A stretch of 18,992 bases of DNA, from positions 1 to 18,992 of the forward strand of contig CAJTLE010000048.1 of assembly GCA_910577085.1 (NCBI GenBank). The letters run 5' to 3'. Both the position numbers and the translations under genes were made by a program. Of this stretch, positions 7,747 to 15,714 are shown in pieces. Origin of the DNA: an uncultured Allobaculum sp. (GTDB taxonomy: Bacteria > Bacillota_I > Bacilli_A > Erysipelotrichales > Erysipelotrichaceae). Each line of letters begins with the position of its first letter. Within the stretch, counting starts at the first letter, position 1. The notes beneath the pieces are model-generated. The model saw only the letters and a program-made list of their open reading frames with translations, had not been told where the DNA came from and ran no database searches.

Positions 7747-7769
7747 GAAAAAGCAGCCTGGCGGCTGCT
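7747..7769 (-). terminator. Minus-strand terminator of the small membrane protein gene
   Basis: On the minus strand AGCAGCC pairs perfectly with GGCTGCT around a GCCA loop (7752-7769), and a run of T residues follows (7748-7751, then more after one C). Its placement 5 bases past the stop codon at 7774 supports that gene being real. Confidence 0.85.
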
Positions 7770-7773
7770 GGAT

Positions 7774-7992
7774 TTACTGGTTGGAAGGATTGTCCAGACG
7801 TGGCTGTTCTGGTGCGTCTGCATTTGAGGAAGTAAGTTTCTGGTTTGCTTTGGCCTGTTTGGCAAAGCCTAAACAAAGAAAGCAGCAGGCCAGCGGGAAG
7901 AAAACCATATCCTTGAAGATCAGGCAGGAAACCAGAAATAAAACGGTTGTTACATAGTAGGCGTGATAGTCTTTAAGATCTTTGAATTTCAT
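7774..7992 (-). CDS. Small two-helix membrane protein, function unknown
   Basis: The gene encodes 72 residues. Residues 11-27 and 29-44 are strongly hydrophobic, separated by a short Lys-Asp turn (IFKDMVFF), and a polar Asn/Pro/Gln-rich tail of about 25 residues follows. The first ten residues are charged (MKFKDLKDYH), so both ends may face the cytoplasm. I start it at 7992, with AAAAGGAA on the minus strand about 13 bases upstream, rather than at 8067, because the extra 25 residues look non-coding. It ends just before a perfect minus-strand terminator. It lies downstream of the phosphatase gene on the same strand with a 139-base gap. I recognise no family and propose no function. Confidence 0.6.
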   Translation of the reverse strand: MKFKDLKDYHAYYVTTVLFLVSCLIFKDMVFFPLACCFLCLGFAKQAKANQKLTSSNADAPEQPRLDNPSNQ

Positions 7993-8046
7993 CGTAAATT
8001 TTGATTCCTTTTCTCTTTTCTGAAGTGTTCTTTTTGTCAGTCTATC

Positions 8047-8063
8047 AGGCGGCGATACCGCCT
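8047..8063. other. Short GC-rich hairpin between two minus-strand genes
   Basis: AGGCGG (8047-8052) pairs perfectly with CCGCCT (8058-8063) around CGATA. No T tract follows on either strand, so it is not a standard terminator. It sits between the phosphatase and the small membrane protein genes. Confidence 0.4.
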
Positions 8064-8116
8064 CCAATAGAGCGGGGCAATTTCACACAGAAAGCCAAAA
8101 TGACTGTCCTGGATTT

Positions 8117-8148
8117 AAAAAATCAAAAAGATTATTGGCTGAGAATCT
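8117..8148 (-). terminator. Possible weak terminator of the phosphatase gene
   Basis: On the minus strand AGATT and AATCT (8144-8148 and 8129-8133) can form a 5-bp stem around the stop codon, followed by two T-rich runs. The stem is short and AT-rich, so termination would be inefficient. Confidence 0.3.
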
Positions 8149-8578
8149 CATCCAGACGCTCTTTGCATCCCTGGACAATGTCCTGATACGCCTGTTCAAA
8201 ATCACCAGTATACCAGGGATCCGAAATGCTGGAACCATCTTTCTTTAACAGTTCAATTTTATGATCCGGATCATTGTGGACAATGCGTCTGATCAGGCGA
8301 CGGTTCGAGTCATCCATGATATAGATGTGATCAAAGTGGTCATAGTCAGCATGCGTCATCCGTCTTGCTCTGTGTTCTCCAAAGGGGATGCCTTTTTCGG
8401 TCAGTTTGCGGCGGGCAGGGGGATACATCCGATTGCCGGTTTCTTCGCTCGAGACTGCGGCACTGTCAATTTCAAACTGATCATCGAGGTGGTGCTGGTG
8501 GACCAGATCCTGAAAGATCCACTGGGCCATAACGGAGCGGCAGATGTTTCCATGGCAGACAAATAAGATTTTTTCCAT
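8132..8578 (-). CDS. Low-molecular-weight protein tyrosine phosphatase
   Basis: This 148-residue cytoplasmic enzyme removes phosphate from phosphotyrosine, or possibly from other phospho-residues, through a cysteinyl-phosphate intermediate. The P-loop CHGNICRS gives nucleophile Cys8 and Arg14. The general acid is Asp120 in ISDPWYTGDF, and a second cysteine, Cys13, lies in the loop. Length is typical of the family. The start is supported by GAGGAG about 9 bases upstream on the minus strand. In Firmicutes such enzymes often oppose tyrosine kinases for capsule or stress control, but no kinase or polysaccharide gene is near. Arginine phosphatases (YwlE type) share this fold; they have Thr rather than Ile after GN in the P-loop, and here the loop has Ile, which favours tyrosine specificity. 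Confidence 0.9.
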   Translation of the reverse strand: MEKILFVCHGNICRSVMAQWIFQDLVHQHHLDDQFEIDSAAVSSEETGNRMYPPARRKLTEKGIPFGEHRARRMTHADYDHFDHIYIMDDSNRRLIRRIVHNDPDHKIELLKKDGSSISDPWYTGDFEQAYQDIVQGCKERLDEILSQ

Positions 8579-9104
8579 ATCTCAATTCTCCTCTGTTTCA
8601 ACTTTTCTTTTCAGACATTGTACTTAATCTTCATTTTAACCACAGAAATTACACTGTAAAACCAGATAAGTCTTATGGATTGCACCGGTTGTATGGGGTT
8701 AAGGAATTTCTGCTTGGCTCTTTGTTTCTTTTATGGTTGGATTATCGCTGGGACTTTTCAAAAGTCAGGAAGAGGACTGTTTTTGTTCATCCAAACGGAC
8801 TTTGACTGGCAGAAAAGAAGTGCAGACTGGTTTTTGAAAGATCCCTGAGCGCAAAGAGAAAATATTTCGTACATTTGAGAGTAAAAATCACATAATTTCT
8901 GACGGATTTTGTTACTGTTAGAGAGAGGATTTGAAAGGCTTCGAAGCGCAATAAAGCCGGATTTTTCGTGCTTTCCGCCTCTTTTTGATCCCGCTTACAT
9001 TCTGCCTTTGATCTTCGAAAACGGGCCTGCGGGAATGAATCGATTCTATGATATGATTAAGAAGAATGCAGTTTTAGACTGATCAAGAGAAAGAGGAACA
9101 TTTT
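8579..9104. other. Divergent intergenic region with two dyads
   Basis: These 526 bases separate the minus-strand phosphatase from the plus-strand HAD gene and must hold both promoters. Two odd-length palindromes stand out: TTACA-C-TGTAA (8649-8659) and GACTTTT-C-AAAAGTC (8752-8766), both shaped like binding sites for dimeric regulators. Two overlapping TATGAT boxes at 9047-9057 may be the -10 region for the HAD gene, although no good -35 box accompanies them. A 57-codon open frame at 8675-8848 lacks a ribosome binding site. Confidence 0.4.
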
Positions 9105-9878
9105 ATGAAGCTACTTGCTACAGATTATGATGGGACTTTGAAGTTTGGAAACTCAGTCCTTGAGGAAGATATCGAAGCGATCCGACACTGGCGCGAACTG
9201 GGTAACATTTTTGCGATTGTTACCGGACGTTCGAAAGAGTCTATCACTCGCGAACTGGACGAATTCCAGATCCCTGTGGACTACTATGTGACCAACAACG
9301 GCGGTATGGTCTTTGATGCCCAGGACAACATGCTGCTCGAAACAAGTCTGGACAACATCACCGCAATCGACTTGATGTTTGCCAGCCACGAAGACCCGGA
9401 TATCGTCTCCTACATGGTCAATGACGGGATCAACCGTCACAAAGTTGTGATCCATCCAAACCTGGAGGACCATCGCTATCCTCATATTCAGCCGACATGG
9501 ACTGAAGAAGAAATCATGGATTCCGGCCGTTTTGCTCAGATCGTCTTCTCCTGTACAACACCGGAAGCAGCACTGAGTCTTGCGGATAAAATCAACCAGT
9601 ACTTTGGTTCAGCCGTAACCGCATTTGCGAACAACTTCGTTGTGGATGTTGTACCCAAAGGTGTCTCCAAGGCTACCGGCCTTGACTTCGTTGAAGCGTA
9701 CATCGATGTTGACGACGCGGATACCTACTCGATGGGAGATTCACACAACGACATTCCAATGCTTGAATCCAATGAGAATTCTGCAGCGCATTCCCTGGCG
9801 CCTGAAGAAGTGACTGTCGTCGCCGCACACAGCTTCCCTAGTGTGCATGATTATATCGAATTTGCGCTCGAGCAATAA
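9105..9878 (+). CDS. Cof-type HAD-superfamily phosphatase
   Basis: This 257-residue cytoplasmic hydrolase has the complete HAD motif set: motif I DYDGT with nucleophile Asp7 and Asp9, motif II Thr40 in VTGRS, motif III Lys in PKGVSK (186-189), and motif IV GDSHNDIPML with Asp212 and Asp216. The C2-type cap lies between motifs II and III, as in Cof/YidA/YkrA proteins. These typically dephosphorylate sugar phosphates, flavin or other phospho-metabolites, and specificity cannot be read from sequence. AAAGAGGAAC lies just upstream of the start. cdaA begins 15 bases after its stop, so it very probably heads the cdaA-cdaR transcript. A link to sugar-phosphate flow into glmM is conceivable but unproven. 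Confidence 0.88.
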   Translation: MKLLATDYDGTLKFGNSVLEEDIEAIRHWRELGNIFAIVTGRSKESITRELDEFQIPVDYYVTNNGGMVFDAQDNMLLETSLDNITAIDLMFASHEDPDIVSYMVNDGINRHKVVIHPNLEDHRYPHIQPTWTEEEIMDSGRFAQIVFSCTTPEAALSLADKINQYFGSAVTAFANNFVVDVVPKGVSKATGLDFVEAYIDVDDADTYSMGDSHNDIPMLESNENSAAHSLAPEEVTVVAAHSFPSVHDYIEFALEQ

Positions 9879-9893
9879 GAAAGAAGGGATCGG

Positions 9894-10922
9894 ATGATTT
9901 TATCCGATATTGAACTGATCCTGCGGCTCATTCTGGATGTCTGCGTTCTGTGGGCGCTGATTTATGCCGGAATGCGGATCATACGCAATAACAGCCGAAC
10001 CATTCAGATTGTCAAAGGCATTCTTGGACTGCTCTTATTTAAACTGTTTGCGGATGTGCTGCAGCTTAAAACCATCAGCTATCTGCTGGAATTTGTTCTG
10101 CGCTGGGGAATGATCATCGTATTGATCGTCCTGCAGCCAGAAATCCGTTCGATGCTTGAAAAAATGGGAAAAACCAATGACAGCTATGCACCGGACCTGC
10201 CGGCCGAGCGGATTAACCACATGATCAATGAACTGGTCAAAGCCGTTTCCGATATGTCGAAAACCAAAACCGGTGCGCTGATCACCCTGCAGATGCGTCA
10301 GTCGCTGGAAGACTATGCCAAAACCGGCATTCAGATGGATTCGGATGTCACCAGTGAACTGCTGGAAACCATATTCCAGTATGGCACCCCGATGCATGAT
10401 GGCGCGGTCATTATTGATGGTGACAAAATCGAATGCGCAGCCGCCTATTATCCAAGTACTGCCAAAGATCTGCCTTCCAAGTATGGTGCAAGACATCGTG
10501 CTGCGGTGGGCATTTCCGAGGTCAGTGATTCAATTACGCTGGTCGTCTCCGAGGAGACTGGCAATATTTCTGTCGCTCAGAAAGGAACACTGACCCAATA
10601 TACCCCGGAAAGTCTGTACCGGTATCTGACAAGTCGTCTTGGCAAGTCAAATGAAACCAGACAATCCATGTTCCAGCCCGTCATCAATGCCACCCGCAAC
10701 CTTTCCAGCTCGTTTGGCAAAAAGCAGCATCGAGCAGAAAAAACGGAAAAGGTAGATGACCGGGTTAAACCTTTAGAAGTTGTCAATCTGCTTCCAGACC
10801 AGCCAAAAAGTGAGGCACGTCCTGCAAAGCAGGCGCAAAAACCGGCCGCAAAGGCAGAGGATGCAAGTTCGCAGGCCGATGACAAGACCGATTTGAATGG
10901 AGGCCAGAAACATGGAGAATAA
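9894..10922 (+). CDS. cdaA: Diadenylate cyclase, c-di-AMP synthase
   Basis: CdaA joins two ATP molecules into cyclic di-AMP, the messenger that controls potassium and osmolyte transport and wall homeostasis. Three membrane helices (about 8-29, 38-57, 62-81) are followed by the DisA_N catalytic domain (about 100-250). The signature motifs are intact: DGA at 169-171 and RHR at 200-202 in GARHRAAVG. At 342 residues it is about 70 longer than the well-known Bacillus form. The extra part (about 265-342) is a charged Ala/Lys/Gln-rich tail that looks disordered. AAGAAGGGA precedes the start. The last 11 bases overlap cdaR, whose product regulates the cyclase at the membrane. Confidence 0.95.
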   Translation: MILSDIELILRLILDVCVLWALIYAGMRIIRNNSRTIQIVKGILGLLLFKLFADVLQLKTISYLLEFVLRWGMIIVLIVLQPEIRSMLEKMGKTNDSYAPDLPAERINHMINELVKAVSDMSKTKTGALITLQMRQSLEDYAKTGIQMDSDVTSELLETIFQYGTPMHDGAVIIDGDKIECAAAYYPSTAKDLPSKYGARHRAAVGISEVSDSITLVVSEETGNISVAQKGTLTQYTPESLYRYLTSRLGKSNETRQSMFQPVINATRNLSSSFGKKQHRAEKTEKVDDRVKPLEVVNLLPDQPKSEARPAKQAQKPAAKAEDASSQADDKTDLNGGQKHGE

Positions 10923-11802
10923 AGAGAAAAAGCCCGGCCGCGTTCAGAAGTTTCTTTCGGGGCTGACAAGGCTTCTTCGCACCATTACCAGCCGGATTTC
11001 CAAACTGTTCGACCGGATTATCTATAACGACAAGCTTTCCTTGATTGCTTCGCTGGTGATGGCTTTACTGATCTGCCTTTCCATTAACTATCAGGATCTG
11101 TCCTTTCGCCTGTTCAACAAGGATGCCGTCACACTGAATCTGGCGGCTATTCCGGTTGAAGTCCTGGTGGATGAAAATACCTATGAAGTTTCCGGCCTTC
11201 CTACTACAGCCGATATTACCGTAGAAGGGGATGCGGCGGATATTCAGTTAGTCCGCACGCAGAACTCGGCTTCTGTGACTGCGGATCTGCGCTCGCTGGG
11301 TGAGGGAACCAATACAGTTTCCCTGGATGCCGCAGGACTGCCAACCGGACTGAATGTGAGAGTCAATCCATCGACTGTTCAGGTCACGCTGGCTAAAAAG
11401 TATACCAAGACGTTCTTTATCACACCGGATCTGATTGTCGGAACCGGCCAGTCGATTAACGCCTATAACAAACCGACTTTATCGAGCCGTTCGGTTACGG
11501 TTCGTGCGACCCGCGACAAGCTGAATGCTATCCGGGCGATCCGCGCGATTGTGGATACCTCTGGAAATGAGGGTGGCTTTGTCGCTGAAGTGCCACTGGT
11601 TGCCTATGACAGCCAGGGCAAACAGGTCAATGTCACGATCAGTCCTTCGACAGTGACCGCTACAGTAACGCTGGTTAACAGTTCTTCTTCGACCACTTCG
11701 GCTCTTTCGCAGGAAGCGTCCGAAAAAGAATCCGAACGCAAGGCCAGTGAAGCCAGTCTGGAAGCAGCAGGCAGCCAGGACAGTGAGACAACGGGGCAGT
11801 AA
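10912..11802 (+). CDS. cdaR: CdaA regulatory protein, YbbR-domain
   Basis: CdaR is a membrane-anchored partner that modulates CdaA through YbbR repeats on the outer face. This protein is 296 residues: a basic cytoplasmic segment (1-38), one membrane helix (about 41-59), then two YbbR-like repeats (about 80-161 and 165-255, each ending in a PSTVxxTV motif), and a Ser/Glu-rich tail (257-296). Well-known CdaR proteins have three to four repeats and over 400 residues, so this is a short version. The start at 10912 is chosen because GGAGG at 10899-10903 lies 8 bases upstream. An ATG at 10897 overlaps that site. The gene overlaps cdaA by 11 bases, indicating coupled translation. Confidence 0.88.
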   Translation: MENKEKKPGRVQKFLSGLTRLLRTITSRISKLFDRIIYNDKLSLIASLVMALLICLSINYQDLSFRLFNKDAVTLNLAAIPVEVLVDENTYEVSGLPTTADITVEGDAADIQLVRTQNSASVTADLRSLGEGTNTVSLDAAGLPTGLNVRVNPSTVQVTLAKKYTKTFFITPDLIVGTGQSINAYNKPTLSSRSVTVRATRDKLNAIRAIRAIVDTSGNEGGFVAEVPLVAYDSQGKQVNVTISPSTVTATVTLVNSSSSTTSALSQEASEKESERKASEASLEAAGSQDSETTGQ

Positions 11803-11888
11803 ACAAAAACGACAAAGATCCTTGTTCAGCTCTATGAGATCATGAGATCATCAGGCTGAATTTCGGGAGATTTGCGACTCAGAGAACC

Positions 11889-11961
11889 AGACCTCTCCTA
11901 AGAGCATTCTTTGGGGAGGTTTCTATGCTTATCGGCATCCCAGAGCACAAAATCAGTGCTC
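11889..11961 (+). promoter_or_regulatory. Structured leader between cdaR and glmM
   Basis: ACCTCTCC-T-AAGA (11891-11903) pairs with TCTT-T-GGGGAGGT (11908-11920): 12 base pairs, one T-T mismatch and a GCAT tetraloop, followed by the weak T tract TTTCT. A second hairpin, GAGCAC (11943-11948) with GTGCTC (11956-11961), ends about 10 bases before the GGAGG of glmM. The first could be a partial terminator or attenuator that lowers glmM expression relative to cdaAR. Confidence 0.5.
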
Positions 11962-11985
11962 GCTGATGGAGAAGGAGGAAAAAGA

Positions 11986-13329
11986 ATGGGAAAATATTTT
12001 GGAACGGATGGAGTCAGAGGCCGTGCAAACGAGCAGCTGACTCTGGATATGGCCGTAAGAATCGGTCAATGGCTGGGCTGGTATTATTCTCAGAATAAAG
12101 CACATGCCAAGATTCTGATCGGCCGCGACACCCGGCTTTCCGGTTCCATGTTTGAACTGGGACTGGCAGCAGGGGCTGTCAGCACTGGAGCGGATGTATA
12201 TCTGCTTGGTGTCTGCCCGACACCGGCGATCTCTTATCTGGTGCGCAATGAAGACTTTGACTGCGGCATTATGGTATCCGCTTCACACAACCCGTTCTAT
12301 GACAACGGCATCAAAGTCTTCAACCATCTTGGCATCAAGATGGAAGAAGAAATTCTGCTTCAGATCGAAGACTATATGGACGGCTTAACCGAAGTGCCTC
12401 TGGCCACTGGTGAAAAAGTCGGTGAATACTTCGACTGGAATACAGGTCTGGAGCTATACATCTCCTGGCTGAAAAAGACGATCCCGGTCGATTTAACCGG
12501 CATGCATATTGCGGTGGATCTGGCCAATGGTTCCGCCTGCTCAACCGCTGTTGAAACGCTGGATGCGCTGGGAGCAACTGTTGACGCAATCAATGCAGCG
12601 CCAAATGGGGTCAACATCAACTTCAAAGCCGGATCGACCCATCCAGAAGGCCTGCAGCGCTTCGTGGTTGAAAACCAGTGCGATATCGGCCTGGCGTTTG
12701 ATGGCGATGCGGATCGTCTGATTGCGGTCGATTCCGATGGCCGACTGATCAATGGAGACTATATTCTCTATATTCTGGGCAAGTATTTACAGTCTGAAGG
12801 ACATCTGGCCAACAATATGGTTGTAACCACCGTAATGGCCAATCTTGGCCTGTATAAGGCACTTGACAAGAATTCCATCGACTACATCCAGACTCCGGTC
12901 GGCGATAAGTATGTTCTTGAAGAGATGATGAAGAACAACTACTGGATCGGCGGCGAGCAGTCCGGCCACATCATTTTCCTGGAAGATGAAGTGACTGGAG
13001 ACGGCCTGTTTACCGGCCTGAAACTGCTGCAGTGCATGAAGGCAACTGGCAAGACGATTCAGGAACTGTCCAAAGGCCTGTACATCTATCCGCAGCTGCT
13101 GGAAAACGTAGAAGTCGTAGACAAGAACATTGTGCTCGATGACCCGGAAATTCAGGCTAAGATTGAGGAAGTTGCCAGCCTGCTTGGCGATGACGGCCGC
13201 ATTCTGGTGCGTCCAAGTGGAACGGAACCCCTGATCCGCGTCATGGTGGAAGCAGCAACTGACCAGATCTGTGCGGATTGTGTCCATATGGTTACGGATC
13301 TGATTCAGGAAAAAGGCTACGCCCGTTAG
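11986..13329 (+). CDS. glmM: Phosphoglucosamine mutase
   Basis: GlmM interconverts glucosamine 6-phosphate and glucosamine 1-phosphate, a cytoplasmic step on the way to UDP-GlcNAc, the substrate of MurA. The protein is 447 residues, typical for the family. Visible motifs are N-terminal GTDGVRG, the phosphoserine loop VSASHNP with catalytic Ser100, the magnesium loop DGDADR at 239-244, the sugar-binding GGEQSGH, and the C-terminal phosphate loop RPSGTEPLIRV. The start at 11986 follows AAGGAGGA closely; the open frame back to 11911 runs through the hairpin leader and is not coding. It follows cdaR by 183 bases, a wider gap than the tight cdaA-cdaR-glmM arrangement known in Bacillus and relatives. 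CdaA and GlmM are known to interact in some Firmicutes. Confidence 0.96.
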   Translation: MGKYFGTDGVRGRANEQLTLDMAVRIGQWLGWYYSQNKAHAKILIGRDTRLSGSMFELGLAAGAVSTGADVYLLGVCPTPAISYLVRNEDFDCGIMVSASHNPFYDNGIKVFNHLGIKMEEEILLQIEDYMDGLTEVPLATGEKVGEYFDWNTGLELYISWLKKTIPVDLTGMHIAVDLANGSACSTAVETLDALGATVDAINAAPNGVNINFKAGSTHPEGLQRFVVENQCDIGLAFDGDADRLIAVDSDGRLINGDYILYILGKYLQSEGHLANNMVVTTVMANLGLYKALDKNSIDYIQTPVGDKYVLEEMMKNNYWIGGEQSGHIIFLEDEVTGDGLFTGLKLLQCMKATGKTIQELSKGLYIYPQLLENVEVVDKNIVLDDPEIQAKIEEVASLLGDDGRILVRPSGTEPLIRVMVEAATDQICADCVHMVTDLIQEKGYAR

Positions 13330-13344
13330 CCTGTTCACTCTGAT

Positions 13345-13424
13345 CCTGAAACTGCCAGCTTCTTCTGGTCGCCCTCAGGCTGGAGGAGTCAGGCATGTCA
13401 TTCGCATCGAAAAGCAGACGAATG
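13345..13424. other. Dyads between glmM and the response regulator gene
   Basis: CCTGA and CCAGC (13345-13349, 13355-13359) can pair with GCTGG and TCAGG (13379-13383, 13389-13393) as a loose stem. Further on, CATTCG (13399-13404) and CGAATG (13419-13424) are inverted with a 14-base gap. There is no T tract, so read-through from glmM into the two-component genes is possible. The second dyad is an operator candidate. Confidence 0.3.
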
Positions 13425-13453
13425 TAGATTGTAAAACGTGAAAGAAGGTCACT

Positions 13454-14110
13454 ATGAAACGAATTATCAACATCGTAGAAGACGAAAAGGATATCAATAA
13501 CCTCGTCGCCCAATACCTGCGTAAAGAAGGTTATGAAGTCAACTCGTACTACACTTATGAAGAAGCCAACGCTCACACCAAAGATGATGTTCATCTGTGG
13601 ATTCTTGACATCATGCTGGATGATAAATCCGGTTTTGATCTGCTGGAAGAAATCCGTGCAGCCAACCCGGATACGCCTGTCATTTTCATGTCCGCCCGTG
13701 ACAAAGAATTTGACCGGATTATCGGTCTGGAAAAGGGCTGCGACGACTATATCACCAAGCCATTCTCCCCAAAAGAACTCGTTTTACGCGTCAACAATTT
13801 GATTAAACGAGCTTATAAAGATACCAACAACCGCATCTTTATCGATGGCTATGAACTCGATGAAGAACAGCGCAAAGTTTACTCGGATCAGGAAGAAATC
13901 GAACTGACAACCAAAGAATTTGACTTATTGATGATGTTCATCAAAAACAAAGGCTTTGCGTTCTCCCGCGATAAGATTCTTGAAAATGTCTGGGATGAAA
14001 ACTACTTCGGAAGCGACCGCGTTGTCGATGATACGTTAAGAAGACTGCGTAAAAAACTGCCGAAACTGAATATTCATACCATTTACGGATACGGCTATCG
14101 TTTAGGATAG
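13454..14110 (+). CDS. OmpR/PhoB-type response regulator
   Basis: This 218-residue regulator has an N-terminal receiver domain (about 3-118) with the acidic pair Glu9/Asp10, phosphoacceptor Asp52 in LWILDIML, Ser80 in FMSA and Lys102 in TKPFSP. A C-terminal winged-helix DNA-binding domain (about 125-217) follows, with LTTKEFDLL and the recognition-helix region VDDTLRRLRKKL, ending in the usual YGYGYRL. Phosphorylation by its partner kinase should promote dimerisation on direct-repeat operators. GAAAGAAGG precedes the start. The kinase gene begins 8 bases after its stop. The target genes cannot be told from sequence; the cotranscribed oxidoreductase is one candidate of interest. Confidence 0.93.
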   Translation: MKRIINIVEDEKDINNLVAQYLRKEGYEVNSYYTYEEANAHTKDDVHLWILDIMLDDKSGFDLLEEIRAANPDTPVIFMSARDKEFDRIIGLEKGCDDYITKPFSPKELVLRVNNLIKRAYKDTNNRIFIDGYELDEEQRKVYSDQEEIELTTKEFDLLMMFIKNKGFAFSRDKILENVWDENYFGSDRVVDDTLRRLRKKLPKLNIHTIYGYGYRLG

Positions 14111-14118
14111 GCTGAACG

Positions 14119-15714
14119 ATGAAGCTTCCATTTCAGAATTCGTTTCGCAAACTCTCATTGACCCAGCAGATTCTGTCTTTGATTTTGTTAATGGTGGTCT
14201 TTCTGTTGTTGTTTTTCCTGTTCTTTTTATCCGACAGCATCAACAACACCATCTCCAAGCAGATCTTTGACATGCTTGCGGCCAAGCAGACTCCGGTCAT
14301 CAATGCTCTCGATCTTGGTAAACAGCCAAGTTCTGATCTGGAACTGTTTAACTATATTTCGGCCGACACCAACATTACGACCATTGTGGTCACCCCCAAT
14401 AAAGTCGATGTTGTCTCCCGCTCGCCGATTGCTCAGCCCAAAGATGATGAATTCTCGGCCACGCTTGTCGAACAGGCAAGAGAAATGCTGAACACGACTG
14501 GCGAAAGCAAGGATTTAGTCGAGACCTATAAGAGCACGAGGTATTACTGCCGCCTGGCCAAGGCGGAGCATGACGGGCACAATTCCGTGGTTGTCTCCTA
14601 TATGGATGACTCCTATGCGGAGGCTACCCGGACGACCCTGCTCGATTCGACGGTCTATATCACCGTGCTTGTCTTCTTCTTGCTGCTGATGATTCTGCTG
14701 TTATGGGTATTTTCGATCATCCGCCCGCTCAATCAGATCAAGGCGTATATCACCCAGATCAAAGAGGGCAAGGATGTCGATCTGTACATCAACCGGGAAG
14801 ATGAAATCGGTGAAGTGGCTCAGGAACTGCGCACCCTGACCACCGAACTGGCCAAGCAGGAAAAAGCCAAGGAAGAAATGATCCATAACATTTCGCATGA
14901 CCTCAAGACGCCAATCGCTACCATCAAGTCCTATTCGGAATCCATCAAAGATGGCATTTATCCATATGGCGACCTGGAAAGCAGCGTAGATGTCATTCTG
15001 GACAATGCCAAACGTCTGGAAGACAAGGTTCATTCATTGCTGTACATGAACCGCGTCGAGTATCTGGTTTCCTCAGATGCTGAGGGCGTAACGACCAATA
15101 TGAAGGATGTCGTCGAAGAAGTTGTTCTGAATGCGAAAGTGATCCGTCCGGAAATCGAACTGATCACTGATGTCGATGAAGTCTACTTCGATGGTCTGTT
15201 TGAATCGTGGCGCGTCTGCGTGGAAAACATTTTGCAGAACGCCTTCCGTTATGCGAAAACCTACATCAAGATCAAGGTCCGCGAAGATGAGCTGATCATT
15301 TCCAACGATGGTCCAAAGATGCCAGAAGACCGGATCGATTCGCTGTTTAAACCATATATCATGGGTGAGGGCGGCAAATTTGGTCTGGGTCTGTCGATTG
15401 TTTCCAAAGTCGTGCAGGCCAATGAGTATAAAGTCAAAGGCATGAACACCGAAGACGGTGTGGCCTTTAAGATTTACCGCGAAAACACAAATAAGAAACC
15501 GAACAACCGGTTTAAAAATTCAAATATGTCTCTGAATGTACCGCACTGGTCGACCAATAAGAAAAACTATCGTTCAGGCCATGAGCGCAAAAGCGATGGA
15601 AGTGAAACCAGCGGCGATACCAAAGAAGGGGCAGACAACCAAACGATAACGAGTCAGGAAGAGAAAAAAGCTGCTCCCGATCAGAAGCAGTGGAAAGGAC
15701 GCAGTAAAAAATGA
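14119..15714 (+). CDS. Membrane sensor histidine kinase
   Basis: This 531-residue kinase has one helix at about 18-38, an extracytoplasmic sensor region of about 135 residues (39-175), a second helix (about 176-200), a HAMP linker (about 200-253), the HisKA domain with phospho-accepting His260 in NISHDLKTP, and a HATPase domain with N-box VENILQNAFRYA, G1 NDGP and G2 FGLGLS. The ATP domain ends near 455. The remaining 75 residues form an Asn/Lys/Ser-rich, probably unstructured tail that most such kinases lack. The sensor region matches no domain I know. It is cotranscribed with its regulator, and its stop codon overlaps the next start as ATGA. Confidence 0.93.
   Translation: MKLPFQNSFRKLSLTQQILSLILLMVVFLLLFFLFFLSDSINNTISKQIFDMLAAKQTPVINALDLGKQPSSDLELFNYISADTNITTIVVTPNKVDVVSRSPIAQPKDDEFSATLVEQAREMLNTTGESKDLVETYKSTRYYCRLAKAEHDGHNSVVVSYMDDSYAEATRTTLLDSTVYITVLVFFLLLMILLLWVFSIIRPLNQIKAYITQIKEGKDVDLYINREDEIGEVAQELRTLTTELAKQEKAKEEMIHNISHDLKTPIATIKSYSESIKDGIYPYGDLESSVDVILDNAKRLEDKVHSLLYMNRVEYLVSSDAEGVTTNMKDVVEEVVLNAKVIRPEIELITDVDEVYFDGLFESWRVCVENILQNAFRYAKTYIKIKVREDELIISNDGPKMPEDRIDSLFKPYIMGEGGKFGLGLSIVSKVVQANEYKVKGMNTEDGVAFKIYRENTNKKPNNRFKNSNMSLNVPHWSTNKKNYRSGHERKSDGSETSGDTKEGADNQTITSQEEKKAAPDQKQWKGRSKK

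Noticed and set aside
8675..8848. 57-codon plus-strand open frame with one hydrophobic stretch
   Set aside because: No ribosome binding site and it runs through a palindrome; kept only as a note.
11803..11985. glmS-type ribozyme or other known riboswitch before glmM
   Set aside because: The stems do not resemble the glmS ribozyme core, which in any case precedes glmS and not glmM.
11911..11985. Upstream ATG start for glmM
   Set aside because: It begins inside the hairpin leader, while the start at 11986 matches family length and has AAGGAGGA.
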